Source: an uncultured Lachnospiraceae bacterium (GTDB lineage: Bacteria; Bacillota; Clostridia; Lachnospirales; Lachnospiraceae). From it: a stretch of 64,000 nt of DNA. Position 1 is the stretch's first letter. Every line of letters starts with the position of its first letter. The DNA lies in contig CAMWJF010000008.1 of assembly GCA_947174505.1 (NCBI GenBank), forward strand, positions 1-64,000, given 5' to 3'. Below are positions 7,912-15,128 of the stretch, piece by piece. A program made the translations under genes and the position numbers. The notes beneath the pieces were generated by a model. That model did not search any database and was not told where the DNA came from. It saw only the letters and a list, made by a program, of their open reading frames with translations.

Positions 7912-8625
7912 TTGAAGAATATGATTAAGAAGAACCAGATGATGATTACGGCGCTTGCCATTATGATCGCGGTGGCAGGGTACTTGAATTTTGCGGGTAC
8001 TAAGGTGACGGATGAAGATCTGATGAGCGTGAGCGGGGAAATGGGAGCTACCGGGCTTACGCAGGAAGATGCGGAGGCGGAGTACGCGGCGCTTCTGGAT
8101 TTGTCTGAGGAAGATATCGAGCAGGCGTCCGGCGATATCGAAAGTCTGGACAGCGACGTGACCATGGCGGGAAGCGGCAGTGTGGACGAGGAACTGGCGC
8201 AGGCGCTTGCGGAAGAGCAGATGGATGAGGTGCCCGGCGAGGCGGTCTTTACATCGGCGGAAACAGCGTCAGCCCTTTCCGGCGCGAAGCTTGAAAAGGA
8301 ACAGACGCGGGTGCAGAATAAGGAAACGCTGCTGGAGATCATCAATAACGCCAACATCAGCGAGACACAGAAGCAGGAAGCCGTAAGCAGTATGATCTCC
8401 ATGACAGATATTGCGGAGAAGGAGACGGCGGCGGAGATTCTGCTGGAGGCGAAGGGCTTTGATGACGCCATTGTCAGCATAGACGGGGACAGTGTGGACG
8501 TGGTGGTAAATACGGCGGAGCTTTCGGAAGCGCAGCGTGCCCAGATCGAGGACATTGTCATCCGCAAGACTGGCGTGAGCCCGGATGCGGTTGTGATCAG
8601 TACGGTGAATTCTGACGAGAAATAA
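7912..8625 (+). CDS. spoIIIAH: Stage III sporulation protein AH
   Basis: The TTG start at 7912 follows GGGGAG with six bases spacing. One membrane helix (ITALAIMIAVAGYLNFAG) spans about residues 11-28, followed by an acidic linker and a C-terminal ring-building domain (ETAAEILLEAKGFDDAIVSI... to the end). SpoIIIAH sits in the mother-cell membrane and binds forespore SpoIIQ; Clostridia use this pair or a variant. At 237 residues it is slightly longer than B. subtilis SpoIIIAH (218) because of the acidic linker. Last gene of the spoIIIA operon. Confidence 0.93.
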   Translation: MKNMIKKNQMMITALAIMIAVAGYLNFAGTKVTDEDLMSVSGEMGATGLTQEDAEAEYAALLDLSEEDIEQASGDIESLDSDVTMAGSGSVDEELAQALAEEQMDEVPGEAVFTSAETASALSGAKLEKEQTRVQNKETLLEIINNANISETQKQEAVSSMISMTDIAEKETAAEILLEAKGFDDAIVSIDGDSVDVVVNTAELSEAQRAQIEDIVIRKTGVSPDAVVISTVNSDEK

Positions 8626-8698
8626 GATACGTAACAATTCCTGTGTGCATTGTGAAAGGTTTTATGTTACTATAAGTAAAGTATGGATTTTTGGCGGC

Positions 8699-8866
8699 AT
8701 GGCCCTGTGTGACAGGGGGCAAAGGAGGAAGAGAATCTTTCTGATTGTATTAGACAGTTCTGGAATCGGGGAGACGGAGGACACGGAAAGCTGTGGGGAT
8801 AAAGGAACCAGTGCGCTGCAATCCGTGTCCGTAAGCCCCGAGCATGTCGGCGCATCTATACTGTAG
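8699..8866 (+). pseudogene. deoB: Remnant of phosphopentomutase (deoB) 5' end
   Basis: From about codon 11 the frame reads KRIFLIVLDSSGIGETEDTE, then CGDKGTSALQSVSVSP. This matches the start of phosphopentomutase (family pattern KRVFLIVLDSFGIG, then GDxGSNTL and a Ser-rich turn). The frame stops after 55 codons, about 350 residues short of a full DeoB, and no further deoB sequence follows before prfC. It keeps the first metal-ligand Asp but no catalytic domain, so it is a relic. It lies between spoIIIAH and prfC. Confidence 0.6.
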
Positions 8867-8889
8867 AAAAGTGGTTGGAGGATAAAAAC

Positions 8890-10482
8890 GTGGGAAATTA
8901 TGCGGACGAAATAAACAGAAGAAGAACCTTTGCGATCATATCGCACCCGGATGCGGGAAAGACAACCCTTACAGAGAAATTCCTGCTGTATGGGGGAGCG
9001 ATCAATCTGGCGGGCAGCGTCAAGGGGAAGGCTACGGCCAGACATGCGGTTTCCGACTGGATGCAGATTGAGAAGGAGAGGGGAATTTCCGTTACCTCTT
9101 CCGTTCTGCAGTTTTCCTATGACGGGTTCTGCATCAATATTCTGGATACGCCGGGGCATCAGGACTTTTCGGAGGATACTTACCGAACGCTGATGGCGGC
9201 GGATTCGGCGGTGATGGTGATAGACGCTTCCAAAGGCGTGGAGGCGCAGACGCGCAAGCTGTTTAAGGTATGTGTGATGCGCCATATCCCGATCTTTACC
9301 TTTATCAATAAGATGGACAGGGACGCCAACGATACCTTTGCGCTTCTGGACGATATCGAGAAGGAACTGGGAATCGCCACCTGTCCGGTGAACTGGCCCA
9401 TCGGATCAGGGAAGGACTTTAAGGGTGTTTACGAACGGGAGAGCCGGTGTGTGATCACTTACGCCGATACGGAGAAGGGAACGAAAGAGGGACATGCCAC
9501 AAGGATTCCGTTTTCGGAGACGGAGAATCTTGCGGGCCAGATTGGGGAAGACTTTTTATCGCAGCTTTCCGATGAGATCGAGCTTTTGGACGGGGCAAGC
9601 GCGCCTTTCGACTTAGAGCAGATTCAGGCGGGAAATCTGACCCCGGTGTTTTTTGGGTCGGCGCTTACGAATTTCGGTGTGGAAATCTTTCTGCAGCATT
9701 TTTTAAAGATGACGACTACGCCGCTGCCCCGCAGGGCGGATATCGGACTGATTGATCCGGTGGAACATGATTTCTCGGCTTTTGTCTTTAAGATTCAGGC
9801 AAACATGAATAAAGCGCACCGCGACAGAATCGCGTTTATGCGCATCTGTTCGGGAAGGTTTGACGTCAATGAAGAGGTCAGGCATGTGCAGGGAGGCCGG
9901 GTAATGCGGCTGTCCCAGCCCCAGCAGATCATGGCGGACGAGCGGAAAATCCTGAGCGAGGCGTACGCGGGAGATATCATCGGTGTGTTTGATCCAGGAA
10001 TCTTTTCCATAGGGGACACCGTCTGCATGCCCGGTGAGCAGTTTGCTTATGAGGGAATCCCGACCTTTGCGCCCGAGCATTTTGCAAGGGTCAGACAGGT
10101 GGATACCATGAAGCGCAAGCAGTTTGTCAAGGGCATTATGCAGATTGCGCAGGAGGGCGCGATCCAGATTTTTCAGGAGTTTAACACCGGCATGGAGGAG
10201 ATCATTGTCGGCGTAGTCGGTGTTTTGCAGTTTGATGTGCTGAAATACCGGCTGGAAAATGAATATAATGTAGAAATTAAGCTGGAGAATCTGCCCTACG
10301 AATATATCCGATGGATTGAAAATAAGGATATTGACCTGGACAGGCTGACTGGCACTTCGGACATGAAGAAAATTAAGGATTTAAAAGATAATCCGCTCCT
10401 GCTGTTTGTCAACCAGTGGAGTATCGGTATGACGGTGGAGCGGAATGAAGGACTGGTTCTGTCAGAATTTGGCAGAACGTAG
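8890..10482 (+). CDS. prfC: Peptide chain release factor 3
   Basis: RF3 is a translational GTPase that recycles RF1/RF2 from the ribosome. The 530-residue length matches the E. coli protein (529). Motifs in order: HPDAGKTTL (P-loop, residues 19-27), DTPGHQDF, NKMDRD, then the RF3-specific MNKAHRDRIAFMRICSG region. A TTG at 8875 lies within the TTGGAGG ribosome binding site, so the GTG at 8890, eight bases after that site, is taken as start. It is not a usual member of this sporulation region and follows a deoB relic. Confidence 0.95.
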   Translation: MGNYADEINRRRTFAIISHPDAGKTTLTEKFLLYGGAINLAGSVKGKATARHAVSDWMQIEKERGISVTSSVLQFSYDGFCINILDTPGHQDFSEDTYRTLMAADSAVMVIDASKGVEAQTRKLFKVCVMRHIPIFTFINKMDRDANDTFALLDDIEKELGIATCPVNWPIGSGKDFKGVYERESRCVITYADTEKGTKEGHATRIPFSETENLAGQIGEDFLSQLSDEIELLDGASAPFDLEQIQAGNLTPVFFGSALTNFGVEIFLQHFLKMTTTPLPRRADIGLIDPVEHDFSAFVFKIQANMNKAHRDRIAFMRICSGRFDVNEEVRHVQGGRVMRLSQPQQIMADERKILSEAYAGDIIGVFDPGIFSIGDTVCMPGEQFAYEGIPTFAPEHFARVRQVDTMKRKQFVKGIMQIAQEGAIQIFQEFNTGMEEIIVGVVGVLQFDVLKYRLENEYNVEIKLENLPYEYIRWIENKDIDLDRLTGTSDMKKIKDLKDNPLLLFVNQWSIGMTVERNEGLVLSEFGRT

Positions 10483-10521
10483 GAGATATCAGGAATGCCT
10501 GAGGGAAGGGGGCGGTTGCGT

Positions 10522-11715
10522 GTGAAAAGGACAGGGATATTACTGCTTTGTATGCTGGCTTTAACCGGCGCCCTTTATTTTGCGGGACAGGGACTGTCCC
10601 AGAGCGAGAGCAGTCTCTACAGGCAGGAGGATAAGGCGGCCGGCGGGACGAACGGGAAGCTGCCCGAGCAGGTGCTTGCCCGGCCGGATGAAAAACTGCG
10701 GGAGGAGCAGGAGGACTGCTATGCCTTTGGCAAGCTGGCTGAGGAGGAACAGGATGTCTATCTGGAGATTCTGGAGGCGCTTGTCGGTTTCCGGGAAAAC
10801 GTGAAGCTTTCCAGTTGTGACAAGGAGCAGATTTCCCGTGTGTTCCAGTGTGTGTTAAATGACCATCCCGAGATCTTTTATGTGGATGGTTACAGTTATA
10901 CGGAGTATACGCTGGGCAGCATTCTGAAAAAGATTACTTTTACGGGCAGTTATCGGTTCAGCCCGGAGGAAGTGGAAGAGAAACAGCAGCAGATAGACAG
11001 TTATGTAAACCAATGCCTGGCTGATATGCCGGAGGATGCGGACGAGTATGAGAAAGTGAAGTATGTCTATGAATATCTGATCCATCATACGGATTATGAC
11101 GCGTCGGCAAAGGACAGCCAGAATATCTGTTCCGTTTTTTTGGAGCGGAAATCCGTGTGTCAGGGATATGCGAAGGCGACGCAGTATCTCCTGAACCGGG
11201 CGGGCGTCTTTGCGACGCTGGTGCTGGGACGGGTTGTAGGCGGCGAAGGACATGCATGGAATCTGGTGCGGATCGACGGGGAATACTATTATGTGGATAC
11301 TACCTGGGGCGACGCGTCCTATCAGGCGGTGGGAGGAAGCGACTATCCTGTGGAGAAGATACCTACGATCAATTACGACTACCTCTGCGTGACCACGGAG
11401 CAGATGGAGCTGACGCATACGCAGGACAATGTGGTGGAGATGCCAGAGTGCTCCTCCATGGATGCCAACTTTTACGTGAGAGAGGGCGTATACTTCACGG
11501 ATTTTGACGAGGAGAAAATCGAGAAAATTTTTACGGACAGCTATGACCGGGGAGACACCTATGTGACGCTGAAATGCGAAGGCCCCGATACCTATCGTAA
11601 AATGCAGGAGACACTGATCGGGGAGCAGGAGGTTTTCCGCTATCTGGACTGCCCGGACAAGGCGGTATCCTATGTGGAAAACGAAAAGCAGTACAGCTTA
11701 AGCTTCTGGCTTTGA
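10522..11715 (+). CDS. Secreted transglutaminase-like domain protein
   Basis: A predicted 397-residue protein with an N-terminal signal/anchor (MKRTGILLLCMLALTGALYF). The transglutaminase-like core has the expected triad: Cys213 in VCQGYAKA, His244 in GHAWNLV and Asp259 in YVDTTWGD. Such clostridial proteins act outside the membrane as cysteine proteases or cross-linking enzymes; the substrate is not known. GTG 10522 is preferred over ATG 10495 because GGGAAGGGGGCGG lies between them at good spacing and the shorter product begins with a clean signal peptide. It follows prfC with a 39-base gap and is probably cotranscribed. Confidence 0.8.
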   Translation: MKRTGILLLCMLALTGALYFAGQGLSQSESSLYRQEDKAAGGTNGKLPEQVLARPDEKLREEQEDCYAFGKLAEEEQDVYLEILEALVGFRENVKLSSCDKEQISRVFQCVLNDHPEIFYVDGYSYTEYTLGSILKKITFTGSYRFSPEEVEEKQQQIDSYVNQCLADMPEDADEYEKVKYVYEYLIHHTDYDASAKDSQNICSVFLERKSVCQGYAKATQYLLNRAGVFATLVLGRVVGGEGHAWNLVRIDGEYYYVDTTWGDASYQAVGGSDYPVEKIPTINYDYLCVTTEQMELTHTQDNVVEMPECSSMDANFYVREGVYFTDFDEEKIEKIFTDSYDRGDTYVTLKCEGPDTYRKMQETLIGEQEVFRYLDCPDKAVSYVENEKQYSLSFWL

Positions 11716-11741
11716 TGGGACTAGGCAAGAACAGGAAAGTT

Positions 11742-11750
11742 TGATATACT
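11742..11750 (+). promoter_or_regulatory. Extended -10 promoter element before asp23
   Basis: TGATATACT at 11742-11750 is an extended -10 box (TGnTATACT). The matching -35 position (TAGGCA, 11722-11727) is weak, as is usual for extended -10 promoters. It would start a transcript about 55 bases before the Asp23-family gene. Confidence 0.45.
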
Positions 11751-11810
11751 TAAGCCAATACGGAGAAATATTGCATTATGCGCGAAAAACAGCGCGGAAA
11801 TGAGGAAAAC

Positions 11811-12194
11811 ATGGAACAGGAAGAAACAAAGAGCGGATATGAGTCACAGGAGGAAAAGGCCGGGACGGTAAAGATCGCGGATGACGTGGTAGCGATGATC
11901 GCGGCGTTGGCAGCCACGGAGGTGGATGGGGTTGCGGCCATGGCGGGCAATCTCACAAATGAACTTTTGAGCCGTGTCGGCGTCAGAGGACTTTCCAGGG
12001 GAGCCAAGGTGGAAGTGTCCGGGAAAAAGGTTAAGGTGGGACTTGCGGTCACCATGGAATATGGGTATAATATTCCGGCCACATGCCAGAGAGTACAGAC
12101 TAAGGTGAAGGGCGCGATTGAGAATATGACAGGGCTGGAGGTGCTGGATGTGAACATCCGTATTGCCGGTATCAATGTGACAAAGGATAAGTAG
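11811..12194 (+). CDS. Asp23/Gls24 family envelope stress protein
   Basis: From the ATG at 11811 (TGAGGA six bases before) the protein has 127 residues. It contains VKIADDVVAMIAALAATEVDGVAAM, split here as the VKIADDVV motif and the EVDGVA motif, plus VEVSGKKVKVGLAV and the C-terminal MTGLEVLDVNIRIAGI, all typical of Asp23/Gls24 (DUF322, YqhY type). YqhY-type genes regularly precede nusB in Firmicutes, as here. An upstream in-frame ATG at 11778 would add MREKQRGNEEN, which resembles the 3' end of the leader elements at 22758 and 39018, so that part is probably leader rather than protein. Confidence 0.88.
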   Translation: MEQEETKSGYESQEEKAGTVKIADDVVAMIAALAATEVDGVAAMAGNLTNELLSRVGVRGLSRGAKVEVSGKKVKVGLAVTMEYGYNIPATCQRVQTKVKGAIENMTGLEVLDVNIRIAGINVTKDK

Positions 12195-12225
12195 TTACTA
12201 TATTAGAAATGTTACGAATAGTAAC
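12194..12225. repeat. Inverted repeat between asp23 and nusB
   Basis: GTTACTAT at 12194-12201 and ATAGTAAC at 12218-12225 are perfect 8-base arms around a 16-base loop, starting at the asp23 stop codon. A GTTAC also lies within the loop. No T-run follows, so this is not a classical terminator; it could be an operator or an mRNA processing hairpin. Confidence 0.5.
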
Positions 12226-12249
12226 GACAAATAGGATGAGTGGTAGGTT

Positions 12250-12645
12250 ATGAGCAGAAGAGAGTTGCGCGAACAGATATTTAAGCTGCTGTTCCGGGTA
12301 GAATTTAATAAGATGGAAGATATGCCGGAGCAGGAGGCGCTGTTCTTTGAGGATGAGGACGCTGCAACGGATGGGGACGCTGCCTATATTTCGGAGAAAT
12401 ATCATAAAATTTCCGGGAAACTGGCTGAGATTGACGCGCTTTTGAACGAGAAAGCATCGGGGTGGGATACCGGAAGAATGAGCAAGGTCGATCTGACGAT
12501 TCTACGTCTGGCCGTCTATGAAATCTGTTATGACGAGGATGTTCCTACCGGTGTTGCGATCAATGAGGCGGTGGAGCTTGCCAAAAAATTCGGGCAGGAC
12601 GCTTCCTACGGTTTCGTGAACGGCGTTTTGGCCAAATTTGCATAA
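12250..12645 (+). CDS. nusB: Transcription antitermination factor NusB
   Basis: The 131-residue protein has the NusB all-helical layout: MSRRELREQIFKLLF at the start, then VDLTILRLAVYEI, VPTGVAINEAVELAKKFG and a terminal SYGFVNGVLAKFA. It binds boxA RNA with NusE during rRNA transcription. It precedes xseA, the common order in Firmicutes. Confidence 0.95.
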   Translation: MSRRELREQIFKLLFRVEFNKMEDMPEQEALFFEDEDAATDGDAAYISEKYHKISGKLAEIDALLNEKASGWDTGRMSKVDLTILRLAVYEICYDEDVPTGVAINEAVELAKKFGQDASYGFVNGVLAKFA

Positions 12646-12658
12646 GGCAGGCATTCAT

Positions 12659-13858
12659 ATGCAGAACGTATACACAGTGGCACAGGTCAATTCCTACATC
12701 AGGAATATGTTCACACAGGATTTTATGCTGCAGAAGGTTCGGATCAGGGGTGAGGTCAGTAACTGTAAATATCATACCTCCGGACATATTTATTTTACGC
12801 TGAAGGATGAAAAAAGTGCAATATCATGTGTTATGTTTTCCTCTGACAGGAAGGGACTGCCCTTTCGCATGGCGGAGGGACAGCAGATTATCGTAAGCGG
12901 AAGTGTGGATGTTTATGAGCGCGACGGAAAATACCAGTTATACGCCAGACAGATAGAACTGGACGGGATCGGGGCTTTATATGAGAAATACGAGCGGCTG
13001 AAAGCGGAGCTTGCGGAGCGGGGGATGTTTGCCGAAGAGTATAAGCGGCCGATTCCCCGTTATATCAAAGTATTGGGCGTGGTGACGGCAGAGACGGGGG
13101 CGGCGGTACGCGATATCATCAATGTGGCGACCAGAAGGAACCCATATGTGCAGATTATCCTCTATCCGGCCATCGTGCAGGGGGAGGCGGCGGCACCCAG
13201 CATCATAAACGGGATTCACGCGCTGGAGAAGCTTCAGGTAGATACCATCATTGTGGGGCGTGGCGGCGGTTCCATCGAGGATCTCTGGGCCTTTAATGAG
13301 GAGGCGGTGGCGCAGGCGGTCTTTGACTGCGGTGTCCCGGTTATTTCTGCGGTAGGGCATGAGACAGACGTGACCATCACGGATTTTGTGGCGGATCTGC
13401 GTGCGCCTACACCGTCTGCGGCCGCGGAGCTCGCGGTCTGCGATTTTGCGCAGATGGAGGAGCGGATGGCGGAGTATGCCTGTACCATGGAGCATCTGTG
13501 CAAAAGAACGATACAGGCCTATCAGAACAGGGTGGAGCAGTATGGGGTGCGGCTTAAGTATCTGAGTCCCCTGTATACCCTGCGTATGAAAAAAACACAG
13601 TCGGTATCGCTGGAGGAGCGCCTGCAGGCGGCGATGGAGAGACGGCTGCAGGAGGCAAGGCACAGGCTTGCGCTATACGCGGCGCATATGAAGGGACTGT
13701 CGCCCTTGGACAAGCTGAGTCAGGGATATGCCTATGCGGCTGACGATGCCGGAAGGACACTGTCCTCCGTGGAGCAGGTGGCAGTGGGAGAACAGATCCG
13801 GGTCTATGTGAAGGACGGCAGTCTTTTGGCACAGGTACAGGAGAAACAATATGTCTAA
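12659..13858 (+). CDS. xseA: Exodeoxyribonuclease VII large subunit
   Basis: The predicted 399-residue protein begins with an OB-fold DNA-binding domain (VRIRGEVSNCKYHTSGHIYF) and continues with the catalytic core containing GAAVRDI, GRGGGSIEDLWAFN and SAVGHETDVTITDFVAD. The C-terminal third is a coiled coil that binds XseB. The ATG at 12659 gives the standard MQNVYTVAQVNSYI start; the ATG at 12638 would overlap nusB and add a non-conserved tail. It overlaps xseB by eight bases. Confidence 0.95.
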   Translation: MQNVYTVAQVNSYIRNMFTQDFMLQKVRIRGEVSNCKYHTSGHIYFTLKDEKSAISCVMFSSDRKGLPFRMAEGQQIIVSGSVDVYERDGKYQLYARQIELDGIGALYEKYERLKAELAERGMFAEEYKRPIPRYIKVLGVVTAETGAAVRDIINVATRRNPYVQIILYPAIVQGEAAAPSIINGIHALEKLQVDTIIVGRGGGSIEDLWAFNEEAVAQAVFDCGVPVISAVGHETDVTITDFVADLRAPTPSAAAELAVCDFAQMEERMAEYACTMEHLCKRTIQAYQNRVEQYGVRLKYLSPLYTLRMKKTQSVSLEERLQAAMERRLQEARHRLALYAAHMKGLSPLDKLSQGYAYAADDAGRTLSSVEQVAVGEQIRVYVKDGSLLAQVQEKQYV

Positions 13859-14087
13859 AAGGAAAGAAGATAAAGCAGAAAAAGAACAGGCGTTATCATT
13901 GGAGGACGCGTTTGCGCAGATAGAGGAAGTGATCGGCCGGCTGGAGACGGAGGACATTACCCTGGAGCAGTCTTTCGCGGAATATAACCGGGGTATGGCG
14001 CTTCTGGCACAGTGTAATGAAACCATAGACCGGGTGGAAAAGAAAGTGCTTAAGATCAATGAGGACGGTGGAATGGATGAATTTTAA
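13851..14087 (+). CDS. xseB: Exodeoxyribonuclease VII small subunit
   Basis: This 78-residue protein contains SLEDAFAQIEEVIGRLETEDITLEQSF split around the LExxxxxLExxDxxLEE-type pattern of XseB, and the acidic C terminus. Several XseB helices bind the XseA coiled coil. It starts inside the end of xseA and ends inside the start of ispA, a tightly coupled run. Confidence 0.93.
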   Translation: MSKRKEDKAEKEQALSLEDAFAQIEEVIGRLETEDITLEQSFAEYNRGMALLAQCNETIDRVEKKVLKINEDGGMDEF

Positions 14088-14979
14088 AGAGGAACTGGAG
14101 AAAAAAACCGGGGAAGCGGAGGAAATAGTAAAACGGTATCTTCCCGGGATGGAAGGCTATCAGCGCAGGGTGCTGGAGGCTATGGACTATGCGGTATCGG
14201 CGGGGGGCAAGAGGCTGCGTCCGCTGCTGATGCGGGAGACTGCCGCCCTGTTCGGAGAGACGGGAGACAGTCTGTTCTGTTTTATGGCGGCTATCGAATT
14301 TATCCACACCTATTCCCTGATACATGACGATCTGCCGGCGCTGGACAATGACGATTACCGCAGGGGCAGGAAAACAGCCCACGTGGTTTATGGGGAGGAT
14401 ATCGCCGTGATCGCGGGGGACGGCCTCTTAAACTATGCGTATGAGACGGCGCTTCGCGCGTTTGACAAGGCGGTGACGATAGCGGATTATAAACGGACAG
14501 AGTGCGCCATGAAAATTTTAGGGCAAAAGGCCGGTGTCTATGGCATGGTAGGCGGCCAGTGCGCGGATCTTCTGGCGGAGAAGCCGGAGACGGAAGTGAC
14601 GGAGGAAATGCTTCTGTTCATCCATAAGAATAAAACCGCCGCGCTGATCCAGGCGGCAATGACGATAGGGGCCGTGCTTGCTGGAGCCGACGAAAAGGCG
14701 GTGGAGCGGATCGGGCAGTGCGCGGAAAACATTGGCGTGGCCTTTCAGATTCAGGATGACATTCTGGATGTGACGGGCAGTCTGGAGGTGCTTGGAAAGC
14801 CGGTGGGGAGCGATGAAAAGAATCACAAACTGACCTATGTAGCCATGCATGGTCTGGAAGAGTCGAAAAGACAGGTGGAGACGCTTTCCGGGGAAGCAGT
14901 CGGGATACTGAGGGCGTTTCCGCACAGGAACGCTTTTCTGGAAACTTTGGTGGAGCAGCTGATCTACAGAGAAAAATAA
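14077..14979 (+). CDS. ispA: Polyprenyl (farnesyl/geranyl) diphosphate synthase
   Basis: The first Asp-rich motif is DDLPALDNDD and the second is FQIQDDILDVTG, with GGKRLRPLL for substrate binding, all hallmarks of short-chain trans-prenyltransferases. The 300-residue length fits farnesyl diphosphate synthase. It condenses isopentenyl diphosphate made by the Dxs pathway, whose gene follows 150 bases downstream. The ATG at 14077 lies seven bases after AGGACGGTGG; ATG 14059 is an alternative. Confidence 0.93.
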   Translation: MNFKEELEKKTGEAEEIVKRYLPGMEGYQRRVLEAMDYAVSAGGKRLRPLLMRETAALFGETGDSLFCFMAAIEFIHTYSLIHDDLPALDNDDYRRGRKTAHVVYGEDIAVIAGDGLLNYAYETALRAFDKAVTIADYKRTECAMKILGQKAGVYGMVGGQCADLLAEKPETEVTEEMLLFIHKNKTAALIQAAMTIGAVLAGADEKAVERIGQCAENIGVAFQIQDDILDVTGSLEVLGKPVGSDEKNHKLTYVAMHGLEESKRQVETLSGEAVGILRAFPHRNAFLETLVEQLIYREK

Positions 14980-14988
14980 GGGGGCATA

Positions 14989-15128
14989 GTGTGAAGAGAA
15001 GTTCTAAGGCTCACGCCAGAGGGCGTTTCGCCAAGAACTTCTAAAGCTTCACACCAGAGAATGCCCAAAGTACGGGCATTCTCCGCACAGATTTGAGATT
15101 CCGCGGAGCGGAATCATGGGGGAGTAGT
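14989..15128 (+). ncRNA. Structured leader element before dxs (family B)
   Basis: The 149-base gap between ispA and dxs is nearly all hairpin. GTGTGAAG (14989-14996) pairs with CTTCACAC (15047-15054). Inside it AGAAGTTCT (14997-15005) pairs perfectly with AGAACTTCT (15034-15042). Then GAGAATGCCC/GGGCATTCTC (15057-15083, 10 pairs) and GATTCCGC/GCGGAATC (15097-15115, 8 pairs) follow, ending just before the GGGGGAG site of dxs. A GTG at 14991, six bases after GGGGGC, opens a 17-codon frame MKRSSKAHARGRFAKNF ending at 15044. The same architecture and first codons recur before recN and the spo0A-like gene. Whether it is an RNA regulator or a dispersed palindromic repeat cannot be told from sequence alone. 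Confidence 0.6.

Noticed and set aside
11778-11810. Upstream ATG of the Asp23-family gene
   Set aside because: The extra MREKQRGNEEN is similar to the end of the family A leaders and is not part of the Asp23 family; ATG 11811 has a better ribosome binding site.
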